Source of the DNA: Posidoniimonas corsicana
Lineage (GTDB): Bacteria > Planctomycetota > Planctomycetia > Pirellulales > Lacipirellulaceae
Direction: 5' to 3'
Assembly: GCF_007859765.1 (NCBI RefSeq)
Contig: NZ_SIHJ01000001.1
Location: 4,071,156-4,135,155, forward strand
Length of the DNA stretch: 64,000 bases
Positions 35,224 to 44,656 of the stretch are shown here, piece after piece. A model generated the notes under the pieces. It saw only the letters and a list, made by a program, of their open reading frames with translations. It did no database searches and was not told the DNA's origin. Positions within the stretch are counted from its first letter, which is position 1; every line of letters starts with the position of its first letter. The position numbers and the translations under genes were made by a program.

Positions 35224-35672
35224 GGATCGGGGATTGCGGATTGCGGACTACTTGTTTCTTGAAGTATTGATCGATGCCACGATCATCGATAGCAACTCGT
35301 TTGCTTCGGCGAGCAACGGCTCAACAAGCTCTGCCCTTATCAATTCGGAATCCACCAGCAGCTCGATCCAGTACATCGACTCATCGCATTCCTCCTCGCA
35401 GATCCCCAGCTTCGCGCGAAACTCGGCGGCCGACCTAGCCCGGCAAGCCGCGCGGTAGTTTGCGCCAACCGACGTGCCGGAACGGAGCAGCTGGTTGCCC
35501 AACACCCGTCCGATCCGGTCGTCACCCAGACTCTGCACCAATTTAACCACCCGCAGACCAAACGCCTTGGTGCGCTGCTTAAACTCTTCCTGCTTCGACA
35601 TTCAGTCCCCCACCCGCCATCTTGCCCCAGGACTTACTCCAATCTGCAATCAGCAATCCGAGATCCGCAATC
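35224..35672. mobile_element. Inverted-repeat-flanked cassette with a four-helix-bundle gene
   Basis: Left arm 35224-35246 holds GGATTGCGGATTGCGG; right arm 35641-35672 read on the other strand holds GGATTGCTGATTGCAG, a 14 of 16 match. Only the small gene at 35248-35601 lies inside. The right arm reaches the stop codon of clpS. A third copy of the left arm is at 44443-44465. Confidence 0.5.
35248..35601 (-). CDS. Four-helix-bundle protein (23S rRNA intervening-sequence type)
   Basis: 117 residues. Recognisable features are the N-terminal helix FGLRVVKLVQSL, the motif QLLRSGTSVGANYRAACRAR, EFRAKLGICEEECDESMYWI and LLAEANELLSMIVASIN, typical of the TIGR02436/S23 family of small helical bundles. 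In some bacteria such genes sit in 23S rRNA insertions; here it is in an intergenic place. Role unknown. It sits between inverted repeats. Confidence 0.92.
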   Translation of the reverse strand: MSKQEEFKQRTKAFGLRVVKLVQSLGDDRIGRVLGNQLLRSGTSVGANYRAACRARSAAEFRAKLGICEEECDESMYWIELLVDSELIRAELVEPLLAEANELLSMIVASINTSRNK

Positions 35673-36027
35673 AGTTCGCTTCCTCAATCGTCGCGGTCAT
35701 CGACCCCTTGCAGTTCTTCATGTGCTCGTCTTTGCCGTAGGCGTGGATCTGGTCGCGTTTGAGTTCGGCGTGCTCCTTGGTGGTGGTGATCACGACCACC
35801 TTGCCTTTCTGGTCGACCGTCTCGGCCATCTTGAAGCACTTCTCGGTGGTGTAGCCGAACAGCTCGCGGAGCATCAGGATCACGTACTCGTAGGTGTGCT
35901 CGTCGCTGTCCCACAGCACGACGTTGTACTTGGGGATCGGGGGCCGGTCTCGCTCCTTCTGCGGTGCCTTCTTCGGCGCGACCACGACCCCTTCGCCCGG
36001 TTCTTCGTGAGCGGATTGCTCGTCCAT
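35671..36027 (-). CDS. clpS: ATP-dependent Clp protease adaptor ClpS
   Basis: 118 residues with the ATG at 36027; an earlier in-frame start would add 14 codons. After a disordered arm (KKAPQKERDRPPIPKY) the ClpS core follows: NVVLWDSDEHTYEYVILML, TTEKCFKMAETVDQKGKVVV, THTTKE-like end. ClpS brings N-degron substrates to ClpA/C-P. The stop overlaps the right arm of the four-helix cassette. Confidence 0.9.
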   Translation of the reverse strand: MDEQSAHEEPGEGVVVAPKKAPQKERDRPPIPKYNVVLWDSDEHTYEYVILMLRELFGYTTEKCFKMAETVDQKGKVVVITTTKEHAELKRDQIHAYGKDEHMKNCKGSMTATIEEAN

Positions 36028-36157
36028 CAGGGGCCTCGGCAATGGGGGTGTGCGGTGGTGGTTGTCCAAACACCGCAGTATATTAGACCGATCCTCGACT
36101 CACCACGGCGCCCGCCAGGGCGCCATCACCCCAGCCAACCAGCATTAGCCGGCGTTT

Positions 36158-37525
36158 ATGGGCAAGATTGCCGATTACCTCGATTCGCAGCAACAGGCCC
36201 GCGAGGGGCGACTCTTCGAGCTGCTCCGCATCCCCAGCGTGAGCGCCGACCCGGCCCACCAGGCGGACGTGGCGCGGGCGGCGGAGTGGGTCGCCGGCAG
36301 GATCAAGGAGATGGGCCTGACGCCCGAGGTGATCCCCACCGACGGGCACCCGCTGGTCTACGCCGAGACGCCCCCCGTGCCCGGCGCGCCGGTCGCGTTG
36401 GTCTACGGCCACTACGATGTGCAGCCGCCCGACCCGCTGGACGAGTGGATCACCCCGCCGTTCGAGCCCACCGTCCGCGACGGCAATGTCTACGCGCGGG
36501 GCGCCACCGACGACAAGGGGCAGATGCTGACCCACCTGGAGGGCGCCGCGGCGGTGCTGGCCTGCGAGGGGAAGCTGCCGCTGCAGCTCAAGTTCCTGAT
36601 CGAGGGCGAGGAGGAGGTCGGCAGCGAGCACCTCGGCCCCTTCATCGAAGCCAACAAAGACAAGCTGGCGTGCGACTGCGTCGTGATCAGCGACAGCGGG
36701 CAGTTCGCGCCCGGCGTGCCGGCGATCACCTACGGCCTCCGCGGCATCGCCTACTACGAGGTGCTGCTGACCGGCCCCAAGCAGGACCTGCACTCGGGCA
36801 GCTTCGGCGGAGCGGTGACCAACCCAGTGAACACGCTGGCCAAGCTGCTCGGCTCGCTGACCGACGAGCAGGGACGGATCCAGATCCCCGGCTTCTACGA
36901 CGATGTCGTGCCGCTGGAAGACCGCGAGCGGCAAGAGTTCGCCGGCCTGCCGTTTGACGAGGAGCGGTTCAAGCGGCAGCTCGCCGTCGACGGCCTGTCG
37001 GGCGAAGAAGGCTACACCACGCTCGAGCGTCGCTGGGCCCGCCCAACCTGCGACGTCAACGGCATCTGGGGGGGCTACCAGGGCGCCGGCGCCAAGACCG
37101 TGCTGCCCGCCAAGGCGGGCGCCAAGGTCAGCTTCCGCCTGGTCCCCAACCAGAAGCTCGACAAGGTCTACGAGGGCCTGAAGCAGTTCCTCGAGCCGCA
37201 GCTCCCTCCGGGCATCAAGATGGAGCTCGTCGATCACCACGGCGGGGCGGGGGTCAAGTTCCCGCTCGACAGCCCCTACATGGCGGCCGCCTCGGCGGCC
37301 ATCGAGCAGGGGTTCGGGACCCAGCCGGTGTTCATCCGCGAAGGGGGCTCCATCCCCATCGTCGACGACTTCGCCCGCAAGCTGGACGCCGACGTGCTGC
37401 TCCTGGGCTGGGGCCTGGACGACGACAACACCCACAGCCCCAACGAGAAGTTCTGCCTGGCCGACTTCCACCGCGGAGTGCGGTCGAGCGCAGCACTCTG
37501 GCTGGAGCTGGGCTCGGCGAGTTAA
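36158..37525 (+). CDS. M20 family dipeptidase
   Basis: 455 residues. M20 metal and catalytic motifs are present: VYGHYDVQPPDPLDEW, YARGATDDKGQML, IEGEEEVGSEHL, ISDSGQF and LHSGSFGGAV. The long inserted lid domain follows. Near the C-terminus, FIREGGSIPIV and NDDNTHSPNEK-like text with LGWGLDDDNTHSPNE completes the metal site. It is a cytosolic di-zinc exo- or dipeptidase (no signal seen); the substrate is not evident. Confidence 0.93.
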   Translation: MGKIADYLDSQQQAREGRLFELLRIPSVSADPAHQADVARAAEWVAGRIKEMGLTPEVIPTDGHPLVYAETPPVPGAPVALVYGHYDVQPPDPLDEWITPPFEPTVRDGNVYARGATDDKGQMLTHLEGAAAVLACEGKLPLQLKFLIEGEEEVGSEHLGPFIEANKDKLACDCVVISDSGQFAPGVPAITYGLRGIAYYEVLLTGPKQDLHSGSFGGAVTNPVNTLAKLLGSLTDEQGRIQIPGFYDDVVPLEDRERQEFAGLPFDEERFKRQLAVDGLSGEEGYTTLERRWARPTCDVNGIWGGYQGAGAKTVLPAKAGAKVSFRLVPNQKLDKVYEGLKQFLEPQLPPGIKMELVDHHGGAGVKFPLDSPYMAAASAAIEQGFGTQPVFIREGGSIPIVDDFARKLDADVLLLGWGLDDDNTHSPNEKFCLADFHRGVRSSAALWLELGSAS

Positions 37526-37672
37526 ACTCCCACATCGCTGATAGTGAATCGACGCGTCCGGGCCGCTCCAAACGACCCGCGACGCGGCCCGCGGGAGGCC
37601 ATCTCCCCGGGGGAGGGGCTGCTATTGTTGGGGCAATCAACAACAAGCAACGAAACACGCGGTTGAAACAAG

Positions 37673-38971
37673 ATGCTTGATAAGCGGTACATCATCGAAA
37701 ACCCGGAGCTGGTTCAGGAGAACTGCAACGTCCGGGGCGTGAAGGCGGACGTGGCCCGCTTCGTTCAGCTCGACGGCGAGCGCAAGACGCTGATGCAGGA
37801 GGTCGAAGAGAAGTCACGCCAGGCCAACGAGGTCAGCAAGTCCATCGGCAAGGCCAAGGACAACGACGAACGCGAGGCCCGCAAGGAAGAGGGCCGGCGG
37901 CTGCGTGAGGAGAAGGACGCGTTGCAGTCGCAAATCGACCGCATCAGCGCCGAGGCCGACGCCATCCACCGCGCGATGCCCAACCTGACGCACCCCGACT
38001 CGCCCCGCGGCGGCGAGGACGCCAGCCGCGAGATCCGCCGCGGCGATCTCGAGGTCCGCCAGCCCAGCTTCCCCGTGCTGGACCACGTCGAGCTGGGCGA
38101 GCAGCACGACCTGATCGACTTCGAGGGCGGGTCGCACGTCGCGGGCCAGGGCTTCTACTACCTCCGCAACGAGGCCGTGCTGCTGGAGCTCGCGCTGCAG
38201 CGGTACACGATCGACCTGTTGATGCGGGAGGGCTTCACGCCCACCATCACGCCCGACCTGGCGCGGGGCGAGGTGCTGCAGGGCGTGGGGTTCATCCCCC
38301 GCGGACCAGAGACCCAAATCTACAGCGTGGAGAACTTCGACCTGAACCTGGTCGCCACCGCCGAGATCACCCTGGGCGGGCTGCACGCGGGCAAGATCCT
38401 CGAAGAGGAGGACCTGCCGATCAAGCTGTGCGGCGTGAGCCACTGCTACCGGACCGAGGCGGGCGCCGCCGGCCGCGCGTCGCGCGGGCTATACCGCGTG
38501 CACCAGTTCACCAAGGTCGAAATGTTCGCCTTCACCACGCCGGAGCAGAGCGAGGACATGCTCAATATGTTCTGCGACCTGGAGTGCGAGATCTTCAACG
38601 GGCTGGGCCTGCCGTTCCGCGTGCTGGACATCGCCACGGGCGACCTGGGCGGCCCCGCGTACCGCAAGTTCGATCTCGAGGCCTGGATGCCGGGCCGCGG
38701 CGACCACGGCGAGTTTGGCGAGGTGACCAGCACGTCCAACTGCACCGACTACCAGGCGCGGCGGCTGAATATCCGCTACCGCAAGAAGGGCGAGAAGGGC
38801 ACGCACTTTGTCCACACGCTCAACGGCACCGCGGTCGCCATCAGCCGCGCGCTGATCGCCATCATGGAGAACTGCCAGCAGCCGGACGGCTCGATCCTGA
38901 TCCCCGAGGCGCTGCGGCCCTACGTCGGCAAGGACCGGATCGGGTCGTCGTCGGACGAGGATGATGAGTAG
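37673..38971 (+). CDS. serS: Serine-tRNA ligase
   Basis: 432 residues. The N-terminal coiled coil (about residues 30-105, RQANEVSKSIGKAK) binds tRNA. Class II motifs are visible: motif 2 CYRTEAGAAGRASRGLYRVHQ split at its usual place and motif 3 LNGTAVAISRALIAIMEN. It joins Ser to tRNA-Ser and tRNA-Sec. Monocistronic, with an acidic SSSDEDDE tail. Confidence 0.96.
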   Translation: MLDKRYIIENPELVQENCNVRGVKADVARFVQLDGERKTLMQEVEEKSRQANEVSKSIGKAKDNDEREARKEEGRRLREEKDALQSQIDRISAEADAIHRAMPNLTHPDSPRGGEDASREIRRGDLEVRQPSFPVLDHVELGEQHDLIDFEGGSHVAGQGFYYLRNEAVLLELALQRYTIDLLMREGFTPTITPDLARGEVLQGVGFIPRGPETQIYSVENFDLNLVATAEITLGGLHAGKILEEEDLPIKLCGVSHCYRTEAGAAGRASRGLYRVHQFTKVEMFAFTTPEQSEDMLNMFCDLECEIFNGLGLPFRVLDIATGDLGGPAYRKFDLEAWMPGRGDHGEFGEVTSTSNCTDYQARRLNIRYRKKGEKGTHFVHTLNGTAVAISRALIAIMENCQQPDGSILIPEALRPYVGKDRIGSSSDEDDE

Positions 38972-39061
38972 GGGCCGGGCACGCGGCGTGAACGCTGATT
39001 GAACCCGGCAGCGGCGTTCCCTGCCAACAACGGCTAAGAGCCATCGCCCAGGGCCAAGCCG

Positions 39062-39496
39062 ATGAGTACTACAAACGCAGGCCGGCACGCCAGCCCTCCG
39101 CGGCGAGCAGGCGTTCGACCGGTGTTTGTTGCATTCCTCATCCTGGGACCGCTAGCGGTCCTGCCCTGCCTGGTGCTGCTGCCGGCGCAGGTGTCCGCCC
39201 GGGCAGCGTGGGGGAAGCAGCCGCGACTCTGGTGGCGCCTCGGGACCATTGCTTCGGTCGCCGCCGCCGTGCTGCTTACGGTCCCGGCCTCGCCCCTCTG
39301 CGTAGGCCTTGAGAGGCCGATCGACCCCACGCCTCTGCTGGAAGGCGATCGCTATGACGTGTCGGTGCGATCGATCCTGGCCGCCCAGTGCGTGCTGCTG
39401 AATGCGGCGCTCATTGGCTGCGCCGCGTTGCTGCCATTGTCGTCGGCCTCGGCGTGGTCCACACTTGCGGAGCGTCGTCGAGCGTCCCATCGATAG
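39062..39496 (+). CDS. Hypothetical multi-pass membrane protein
   Basis: 144 residues, with three hydrophobic segments: about residues 20-42, 60-77 and 108-127. A basic arm leads in. No recognised domain. The stop is 44 bases before the DUF4166 gene, so the two may be co-transcribed. Confidence 0.55.
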   Translation: MSTTNAGRHASPPRRAGVRPVFVAFLILGPLAVLPCLVLLPAQVSARAAWGKQPRLWWRLGTIASVAAAVLLTVPASPLCVGLERPIDPTPLLEGDRYDVSVRSILAAQCVLLNAALIGCAALLPLSSASAWSTLAERRRASHR

Positions 39497-39540
39497 TGTG
39501 TCGCCGCGTACGGCTTCCCTTGCACAGAAACAGACCTGCT

Positions 39541-40230
39541 GTGGAGCCATCCCCGTCAATCGTGCAGCGAGCGATGGGCGACGCCTACGCCAGGCTCCAC
39601 CCGCGCATCCAAGAGCAGTACAGCATCACGAGTTCTTCCCACGCCGCGTTCATTGGGCAGGGCGTGATGGACGAGGTCTGGCACGGGAGGTGGTATGTCG
39701 TGCCGTTTCTGCACGTCGGCGCCACCCGGCGGATCCTGTTCCCAGAGGTCAGCCAAGGCGTGCCGTTCGAGATCCGCAACTACGCGTACCTTGATGGGCT
39801 TGGACGCGAGACCGTGACCTGGAAACGCACGTTTCGTTTCCCCAACCGCATACGCGAGTTTGACGAGTACTTCGTCTTTAGCGAGCGACGAAACGGCCCC
39901 GTGCTGTACGCGGGCACTCACCAGCACCTGTCGGTCGACCTCAACTTTGCCGCCGAAGACGACGGCTCGCTTGTCGTACGCACGACCGGGCAACGACTGC
40001 ACACGGGGCCACTAAGCTTCGCATTCCCACGCTTCTTCTCCGGCGATGCGCTCGTGCGAGAGTCGTTCGACGACTCGAGCCAGCGGTTCCTGGTGGACGT
40101 CTCGATTTCGAACCGGTTCTGGGGGCCCATCCTCGGCTACCGGGGATGGTTCAACCTCGAGCGATCGGATTGTGCGCCCGACGAGATTCTCGACGGCGTC
40201 CGACCGGTCCGCGTTGTTGGCCGGCACTAG
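39541..40230 (+). CDS. DUF4166 domain protein
   Basis: 229 residues from a GTG at 39541 (VEPSPSIVQRAMGDAYARLH); an ATG at 39574 is a shorter choice. The text (DAYARLHPRIQEQYS, WYVVPFLHVG, FPFEIRNYAYLDGLGRETVT-type region, FRFPNRIREFDEYFVF, FAFPRFFSGDALVRES and NRFWGPILGYRGWF) matches the DUF4166 family, a beta-rich domain of unknown function often found with short-chain dehydrogenase-like proteins. Not secreted by sequence. Confidence 0.75.
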   Translation: MEPSPSIVQRAMGDAYARLHPRIQEQYSITSSSHAAFIGQGVMDEVWHGRWYVVPFLHVGATRRILFPEVSQGVPFEIRNYAYLDGLGRETVTWKRTFRFPNRIREFDEYFVFSERRNGPVLYAGTHQHLSVDLNFAAEDDGSLVVRTTGQRLHTGPLSFAFPRFFSGDALVRESFDDSSQRFLVDVSISNRFWGPILGYRGWFNLERSDCAPDEILDGVRPVRVVGRH

Positions 40231-40748
40231 CCAGACGCGGCCCTAACCGGCACGAGCGTGGCAGCAAGTCTCGTCCACAGCATACCTCGCGGGCGTTGGA
40301 GCCACCGCCGAAGGACCATCAGTTGTCTGAGCCTAAGACATGTGCCTGCCAGCCAATTGCTTGCGGCTCGACGTGATCCACCTGGCGCTCGGTGCGCCCG
40401 CAGAGCCAACTTCGGGCAATCCCCGGCTGAAGCTAACCCCGCCGCTTTCTCCAACCGATTACAAACAAACCACTTACGGCAACAGACCGGTAGAATCGGT
40501 GCCGCTTTGGTCGCTGACGACAGGCGTTGCCGAAGTTGGCGGGATGCGAAGCCCGTCGGGACTGGCGGGTGGGCCATCGCGGGCCACGTTGACCCCCATC
40601 AGATAGCCGAGTATTCTACTGGGCTCCCCAGGACCGATCGGCCCGGTCCTGGTGGTTTAAATCCTTAATTGGCCGGATGTTACCAACGCCGGACGCCCCA
40701 CCCAATCGGAGGGGACATAGCCGGTGTGCCACGATCAGGAGATTTGGT
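40231..40748 (+). promoter_or_regulatory. Leader region of rpsB with a hairpin at 40628-40652
   Basis: No supported gene in about 500 bases. A perfect inverted repeat CCAGGACCG (40628-40636) / CGGTCCTGG (40644-40652) lies about 100 bases before the rpsB start and is followed by a T/A-rich stretch (TTTAAATCC). It may be a leader structure for ribosomal protein control or a weak terminator for upstream transcription. AGGAG at 40737-40741 is the ribosome site. Confidence 0.4.
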
Positions 40749-41522
40749 TTGTCGACCCTCGTCAAAGAGCTAGTTGAAGCAGGCGTCCACTTCGGTCACC
40801 GTTCGAGCCGGTGGAACCCGAAGATGCGGCCGTACATCTACGCCCGCAAGAACACCATCCACATCATCGACGTCCGCGAAACGATCCGCGGCCTGCTGCG
40901 GGCGAAGAAGTATCTGGCGGACGTCGCGGCCCGTGGCAGCCTGATCCTGTGGGTCGGCACCAAGCGCCAGGCGGCCGAGAGCGTTGAGCGCGAGGCGTCG
41001 CGCTGCGGCATGCCGTTCGTCGCCGAGCGGTGGCTGGGCGGCACGCTCACCAACTTCCGCACCATCCGCGACCGCCTGTCCCGCCTGGAAGAGCTGGAGG
41101 GCATCCGCCAGTCGGACGCGCTCAACTCGTACTCGAAGAAGGCCCAGGCGTCGTTGAACCGCGAGTACAAGAAGATGTACCGCAACCTCAACGGCATGCG
41201 GACGATGAACCGCCTGCCCGAGTGCATGGTCGTCATCGACCCGAAGAAGGAAAAGAACGCCGTCAAAGAGGCCCGCAAGCTGGGCATCGCCGTGGTCTCG
41301 CTGATCGACACCGACTGCGACCCGGACACGGTGGACCTGCCGATCCCGGGCAACGACGACAGCATGCGTTCGATCGAGATGATCACCAAGATCCTGGCCG
41401 ACGCGATCGTGGCCGGCAAGACGCAGCAGGCGATGCAGCAGCAGGCGGCTTCCGAGGGCTCGGACAAGCCGGCCGAGGCCCCAGCCGAAGCGGTCGCCGC
41501 GGGCGAGGCGTCCGAGGGCTAG
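40749..41522 (+). CDS. rpsB: 30S ribosomal protein S2
   Basis: 257 residues. The start is a TTG at 40749 with AGGAG 7 bases upstream; it gives the family start [20 protein letters not shown]. Other matches: [40 protein letters not shown] and [13 protein letters not shown]-like text ([20 protein letters not shown]). The C-terminal tail is Ala/Glu-rich and disordered. It heads the rpsB-tsf-pyrH-frr order. Confidence 0.96.
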   Translation: MSTLVKELVEAGVHFGHRSSRWNPKMRPYIYARKNTIHIIDVRETIRGLLRAKKYLADVAARGSLILWVGTKRQAAESVEREASRCGMPFVAERWLGGTLTNFRTIRDRLSRLEELEGIRQSDALNSYSKKAQASLNREYKKMYRNLNGMRTMNRLPECMVVIDPKKEKNAVKEARKLGIAVVSLIDTDCDPDTVDLPIPGNDDSMRSIEMITKILADAIVAGKTQQAMQQQAASEGSDKPAEAPAEAVAAGEASEG

Positions 41523-41618
41523 GCCCCCGCGACCGCCCATCCCATCCCCCAACCGGCGCCGCGTGTCCGCGGGCGCCACGGCTGACACTCCACACCGACT
41601 CCACAGGAGCAACACCCC

Positions 41619-42455
41619 ATGGCAGAGATCACTGCCGCATTGGTCAAAGAGCTGCGGGAGCAGACCCAGCTCCCCATGATGAAATGCAAGAAGGCCCTCG
41701 TCGAAGCGGGCGGCGACATGGAAGCCGCCAAGAAGCAGCTGCGTGAAGAGGGCGCCAAGTTCATCGACGGCCGCGGCGACCGCACCACCGAGGAAGGCCG
41801 CATCGCGATCTTCACCTCGGACAAGGCCGGCGCGATCATCGAGCTGCAGGTCGAGTCGGCCCCCGTGGCCGGCAACGACGAGGTAGTGCAGCTGGCCAAG
41901 GACCTGGCCGAGCAGCTCGCCACCGGCCCCGGCGCCGCGACCCCGGACGATCTGTGGGAGCAGCCCTGCCCCAGCAAGTCGGGCCAGACGCTCAAGGAGG
42001 TCCGGGACGAGATCGTCAACAAGATCCGTGAGGTGTTCCGCCTGCCGCGGATCTGCCGCATCGACGGCCCCTGCGGCGGCTACGTGCACCACGACGGCAA
42101 GACCGGCGTGCTGCTGTCGGCCGAGGGCGGCGACGACACGCTCGCCAAGAACATCGGCATGCAGGTGGTCGCCATGAAGCCGGCGGCCGCCACCAAGGAG
42201 GAGCTCGACCCGGCCATCGTCAAGGCCGAGGAAGACATCCAGAAGGAGCGGGCCCGCTCCGAGGGCAAGCCGGAGAACATCATCGAGAAGATGATCGTCG
42301 GCCGCATGAAGAGCTTCTACGCCGAAAAGGTGCTGGAAGAGCAGCCCTACATCCACGACGACAAGAAGACCGTCGGCCAGGTCGCCAAAGAGGGCGGCAT
42401 GAAGATCAAGAGCTTCACGCTCTGGAAGGTCGGCGAAACAACGGCCGACGCCTAG
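41619..42455 (+). CDS. tsf: Translation elongation factor Ts
   Basis: 278 residues. The N-terminal UBA-like helices read LVKELREQTQLPMMKCKKAL followed by VEAGGDMEAAKKQLRE; the EF-Tu exchange core and the C-terminal region (GRMKSFYAEKVLEEQPYIHD) are complete. EF-Ts recycles EF-Tu-GDP. It follows rpsB by about 95 bases and ends in a strong terminator, which cuts it off from pyrH. Confidence 0.95.
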   Translation: MAEITAALVKELREQTQLPMMKCKKALVEAGGDMEAAKKQLREEGAKFIDGRGDRTTEEGRIAIFTSDKAGAIIELQVESAPVAGNDEVVQLAKDLAEQLATGPGAATPDDLWEQPCPSKSGQTLKEVRDEIVNKIREVFRLPRICRIDGPCGGYVHHDGKTGVLLSAEGGDDTLAKNIGMQVVAMKPAAATKEELDPAIVKAEEDIQKERARSEGKPENIIEKMIVGRMKSFYAEKVLEEQPYIHDDKKTVGQVAKEGGMKIKSFTLWKVGETTADA

Positions 42456-42475
42456 GCCGCACCGAGAAACCCACA

Positions 42476-42505
42476 AGCCCCGGAGTTCGCTCCGGGGCTT
42501 TTTTT
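42476..42505 (+). terminator. Rho-independent terminator after tsf
   Basis: AGCCCCGGA-GTTCGC-TCCGGGGCT stem with a run of seven T. Confidence 0.92.
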
Positions 42506-42619
42506 CTGTCAGGACATCGAGGAAGTCGGGGGAACACTCATACGCGCTGATCCCGCTCGCCAACTACCATGGAGGGGTTTTCCGCATTGATCCGGGAACC
42601 CCAACCAAGGTGTGAAGTG

Positions 42620-43003
42620 ATGTACGAGGACGAAGGGTACCGGCTGATGGGCGCTGCCTTTGAGGTGCACAATCGCATAGGATATGGCCTCTCGGAGGAG
42701 GTGTACCAGCAGTGCTTGGAGATCGAGCTAGAGTTGCAGGGGATACCGTTCGAGGCCAAGCAGGAGATCCGCCTGCACTACCGCGGACGAGCGATCGAGA
42801 AACGGTATATTCCTGACCTGAGGGTCTTTGACGCCGTTGTCGTTGAGCTCAAGGCGGTCGCCGAGTTGACCCCAGACCACGAAGCTCAGCTGTTCAACTA
42901 CCTCCGGATTGCGAGACAGCCCGTCGGCTACCTGATCAACTTCGGACAAAAAGGCGCCGTGCAGTGGAAGCGATTCATCCTCTCCGACCTGCACCACTGC
43001 TGA
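42620..43003 (+). CDS. GxxExxY family protein
   Basis: 127 residues from the ATG at 42620 ([20 protein letters not shown]), which is the family start; an ATG at 42569 is in frame but adds untypical text. The signature [17 protein letters not shown] matches GxxExxY (TIGR04256), and [17 protein letters not shown] with E-x-K is PD-(D/E)XK-nuclease-like. Function unknown. It lies between tsf (after its terminator) and pyrH, breaking a usually contiguous group. Confidence 0.88.
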   Translation: MYEDEGYRLMGAAFEVHNRIGYGLSEEVYQQCLEIELELQGIPFEAKQEIRLHYRGRAIEKRYIPDLRVFDAVVVELKAVAELTPDHEAQLFNYLRIARQPVGYLINFGQKGAVQWKRFILSDLHHC

Positions 43004-43070
43004 ATCGCCCCCAATCGTATTAGCGTCCATTAGTGTTCCCCCCTTCGCGCCGCCCACCCAAACACCGCCC

Positions 43071-43808
43071 ATGTCGTCGCCCTACAAACGAGTCCTGCTG
43101 AAGCTTTCCGGCGAGTCGTTCGCCCCCGCCGGGCAGCGTGGCATCAGCATGGAGGAGGTGGTGGACATCGCCTCGCAGACCATCAAGGCCCAGAAGCTGG
43201 GCGTGCAGATCGGCATCGTGATCGGCGGTGGCAACATCCTCCGCGGCGCGCAGTTCACCGCCGGCGCCCGCAGCATCCAGGAGGCCACCGGCCACTACAT
43301 GGGCATGCTGGCCACGGTGATCAACGGGCTGGCGTTGCAGGACGCGCTCGAGTCGCTCGGCGCCGAGACTCGGCTGATGAGCGCCATCAAGATGGACGGC
43401 GTGGCCGAGCCGTTCATCCGCCGCCGCGCGAAGCGGCACATGGAGAAGGGGCGGATCGTGATCTTCGCCGCCGGCACCGGCGCGCCGTTCGTCACGACCG
43501 ACACCGCCGCCGCGCAGAAGGCGCTCGAGCTGGAGTGCAACATCCTCATGAAGGCGACCCGCGTCGACGGCGTCTACAGCGACGACCCCGAGACCAACCC
43601 CCACGCCGTGCTGTACGAGCACCTCAGCTTCGCCCAGGTGCGCGAGAAGAACCTGCGGGTCATGGACTCGACCGCCATCGCCCACTGCATGGAACACGAC
43701 CTGCCGATCCTGGTGTTCAACTACCGGACCGACGGCAACATCGAACGCGCCGTCCGCGGCGAGGCCCTCGGCACCCGCGTCGACAGCACGCAGCCGACCA
43801 CCGCGTAG
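43071..43808 (+). CDS. pyrH: UMP kinase
   Basis: 245 residues. Amino acid kinase motifs: [47 protein letters not shown] and [17 protein letters not shown]. It phosphorylates UMP to UDP with ATP as a hexamer regulated by UTP and GTP. frr follows 70 bases downstream. Confidence 0.96.
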   Translation: MSSPYKRVLLKLSGESFAPAGQRGISMEEVVDIASQTIKAQKLGVQIGIVIGGGNILRGAQFTAGARSIQEATGHYMGMLATVINGLALQDALESLGAETRLMSAIKMDGVAEPFIRRRAKRHMEKGRIVIFAAGTGAPFVTTDTAAAQKALELECNILMKATRVDGVYSDDPETNPHAVLYEHLSFAQVREKNLRVMDSTAIAHCMEHDLPILVFNYRTDGNIERAVRGEALGTRVDSTQPTTA

Positions 43809-43878
43809 CGGGCCGCGGCCCGCACCACTTGTCGTCCCCCTTGTACAACCCGACTAGACCCCAACCTCCCCGATCATC

Positions 43879-44439
43879 ATGAGCGTAGACGAAGTCCTGA
43901 TGGACGCCGAAGAGCGGATGGAGAAGGCGGTGGCCCGCCTCAAGAACGACCTGACCGGCATCCGCACCGGCCGGGCGAACCCCGGCATGGTCGACTCGCT
44001 GAAGGCCGAGGTGTACGGCTCGCCCACGCCGATCAAGCAGATCGCCAGCGTCAGCGCGCCCGAGCCGCAGCAGCTGGTGATCCGCCCCTTCGACCCGGGC
44101 ACCATCAAGGACATCGAGAAGGGCATCATCGCCAGCGACCTCGGCCTGGCCCCGCAGTCCGACGGCAAGGTCATCCGGCTGAACATCCCCGCGCTCTCCG
44201 GCGACGTGCGCAAGAAGATGGTCGCCCGCACCAAGGAGCTTTCCGAGGAGTCGAAGGTCAGCATCCGCAACGTCCGCCGCGACGCCAACAAGGCGCTCGA
44301 CCAGCTCGAGAAGGACAAGGAGCTGAGCGAGGACGAGTGCAAGACCTACAAGGACGACATCCAGGAGCTGACCAACAAGTTCGAGGGCCAGGCCAGCGAA
44401 CTGGCCAAGACCAAAGAGGCCGAGGTGCTTGACGAGTAG
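43879..44439 (+). CDS. frr: Ribosome recycling factor
   Basis: 186 residues, standard length. Matches: RMEKAVARLKNDLTGIRTGR, YGSPTPIKQIASVSAPEPQQ and IPALSGDVRKKMVARTKELS. RRF with EF-G splits post-termination ribosomes. The last gene of the rpsB group here. Confidence 0.96.
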   Translation: MSVDEVLMDAEERMEKAVARLKNDLTGIRTGRANPGMVDSLKAEVYGSPTPIKQIASVSAPEPQQLVIRPFDPGTIKDIEKGIIASDLGLAPQSDGKVIRLNIPALSGDVRKKMVARTKELSEESKVSIRNVRRDANKALDQLEKDKELSEDECKTYKDDIQELTNKFEGQASELAKTKEAEVLDE

Positions 44440-44442
44440 TCC

Positions 44443-44465
44443 GGATCGGGGATTGGCGATCGCGG
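44443..44465 (+). repeat. Copy of the four-helix cassette left arm
   Basis: Matches 35224-35246 at 20 of 23 positions by my count. No gene is attached; 44466-44656 is otherwise plain. Confidence 0.5.
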
Positions 44466-44656
44466 AATTCGGATGGGACGAAGTGTCGCGGCTCCGCCGC
44501 GCATCAATCCCACGCAACCCGGTGCTAGCACCGCCCAAACTCTTCTCTTGCCCCGATTCCCGCAGGCGCGTTAATCTTCCTGCCCCGATACACCCGGCGT
44601 GCGCGCTCCCGTTGCGTATCGCCCTCGCCTTTGACCCGGTTTATGGAGAAACCGTC

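Noticed and set aside
40677-40748. Earlier start of rpsB
   Set aside because: The added residues are not S2-like, and AGGAG favours the TTG at 40749.
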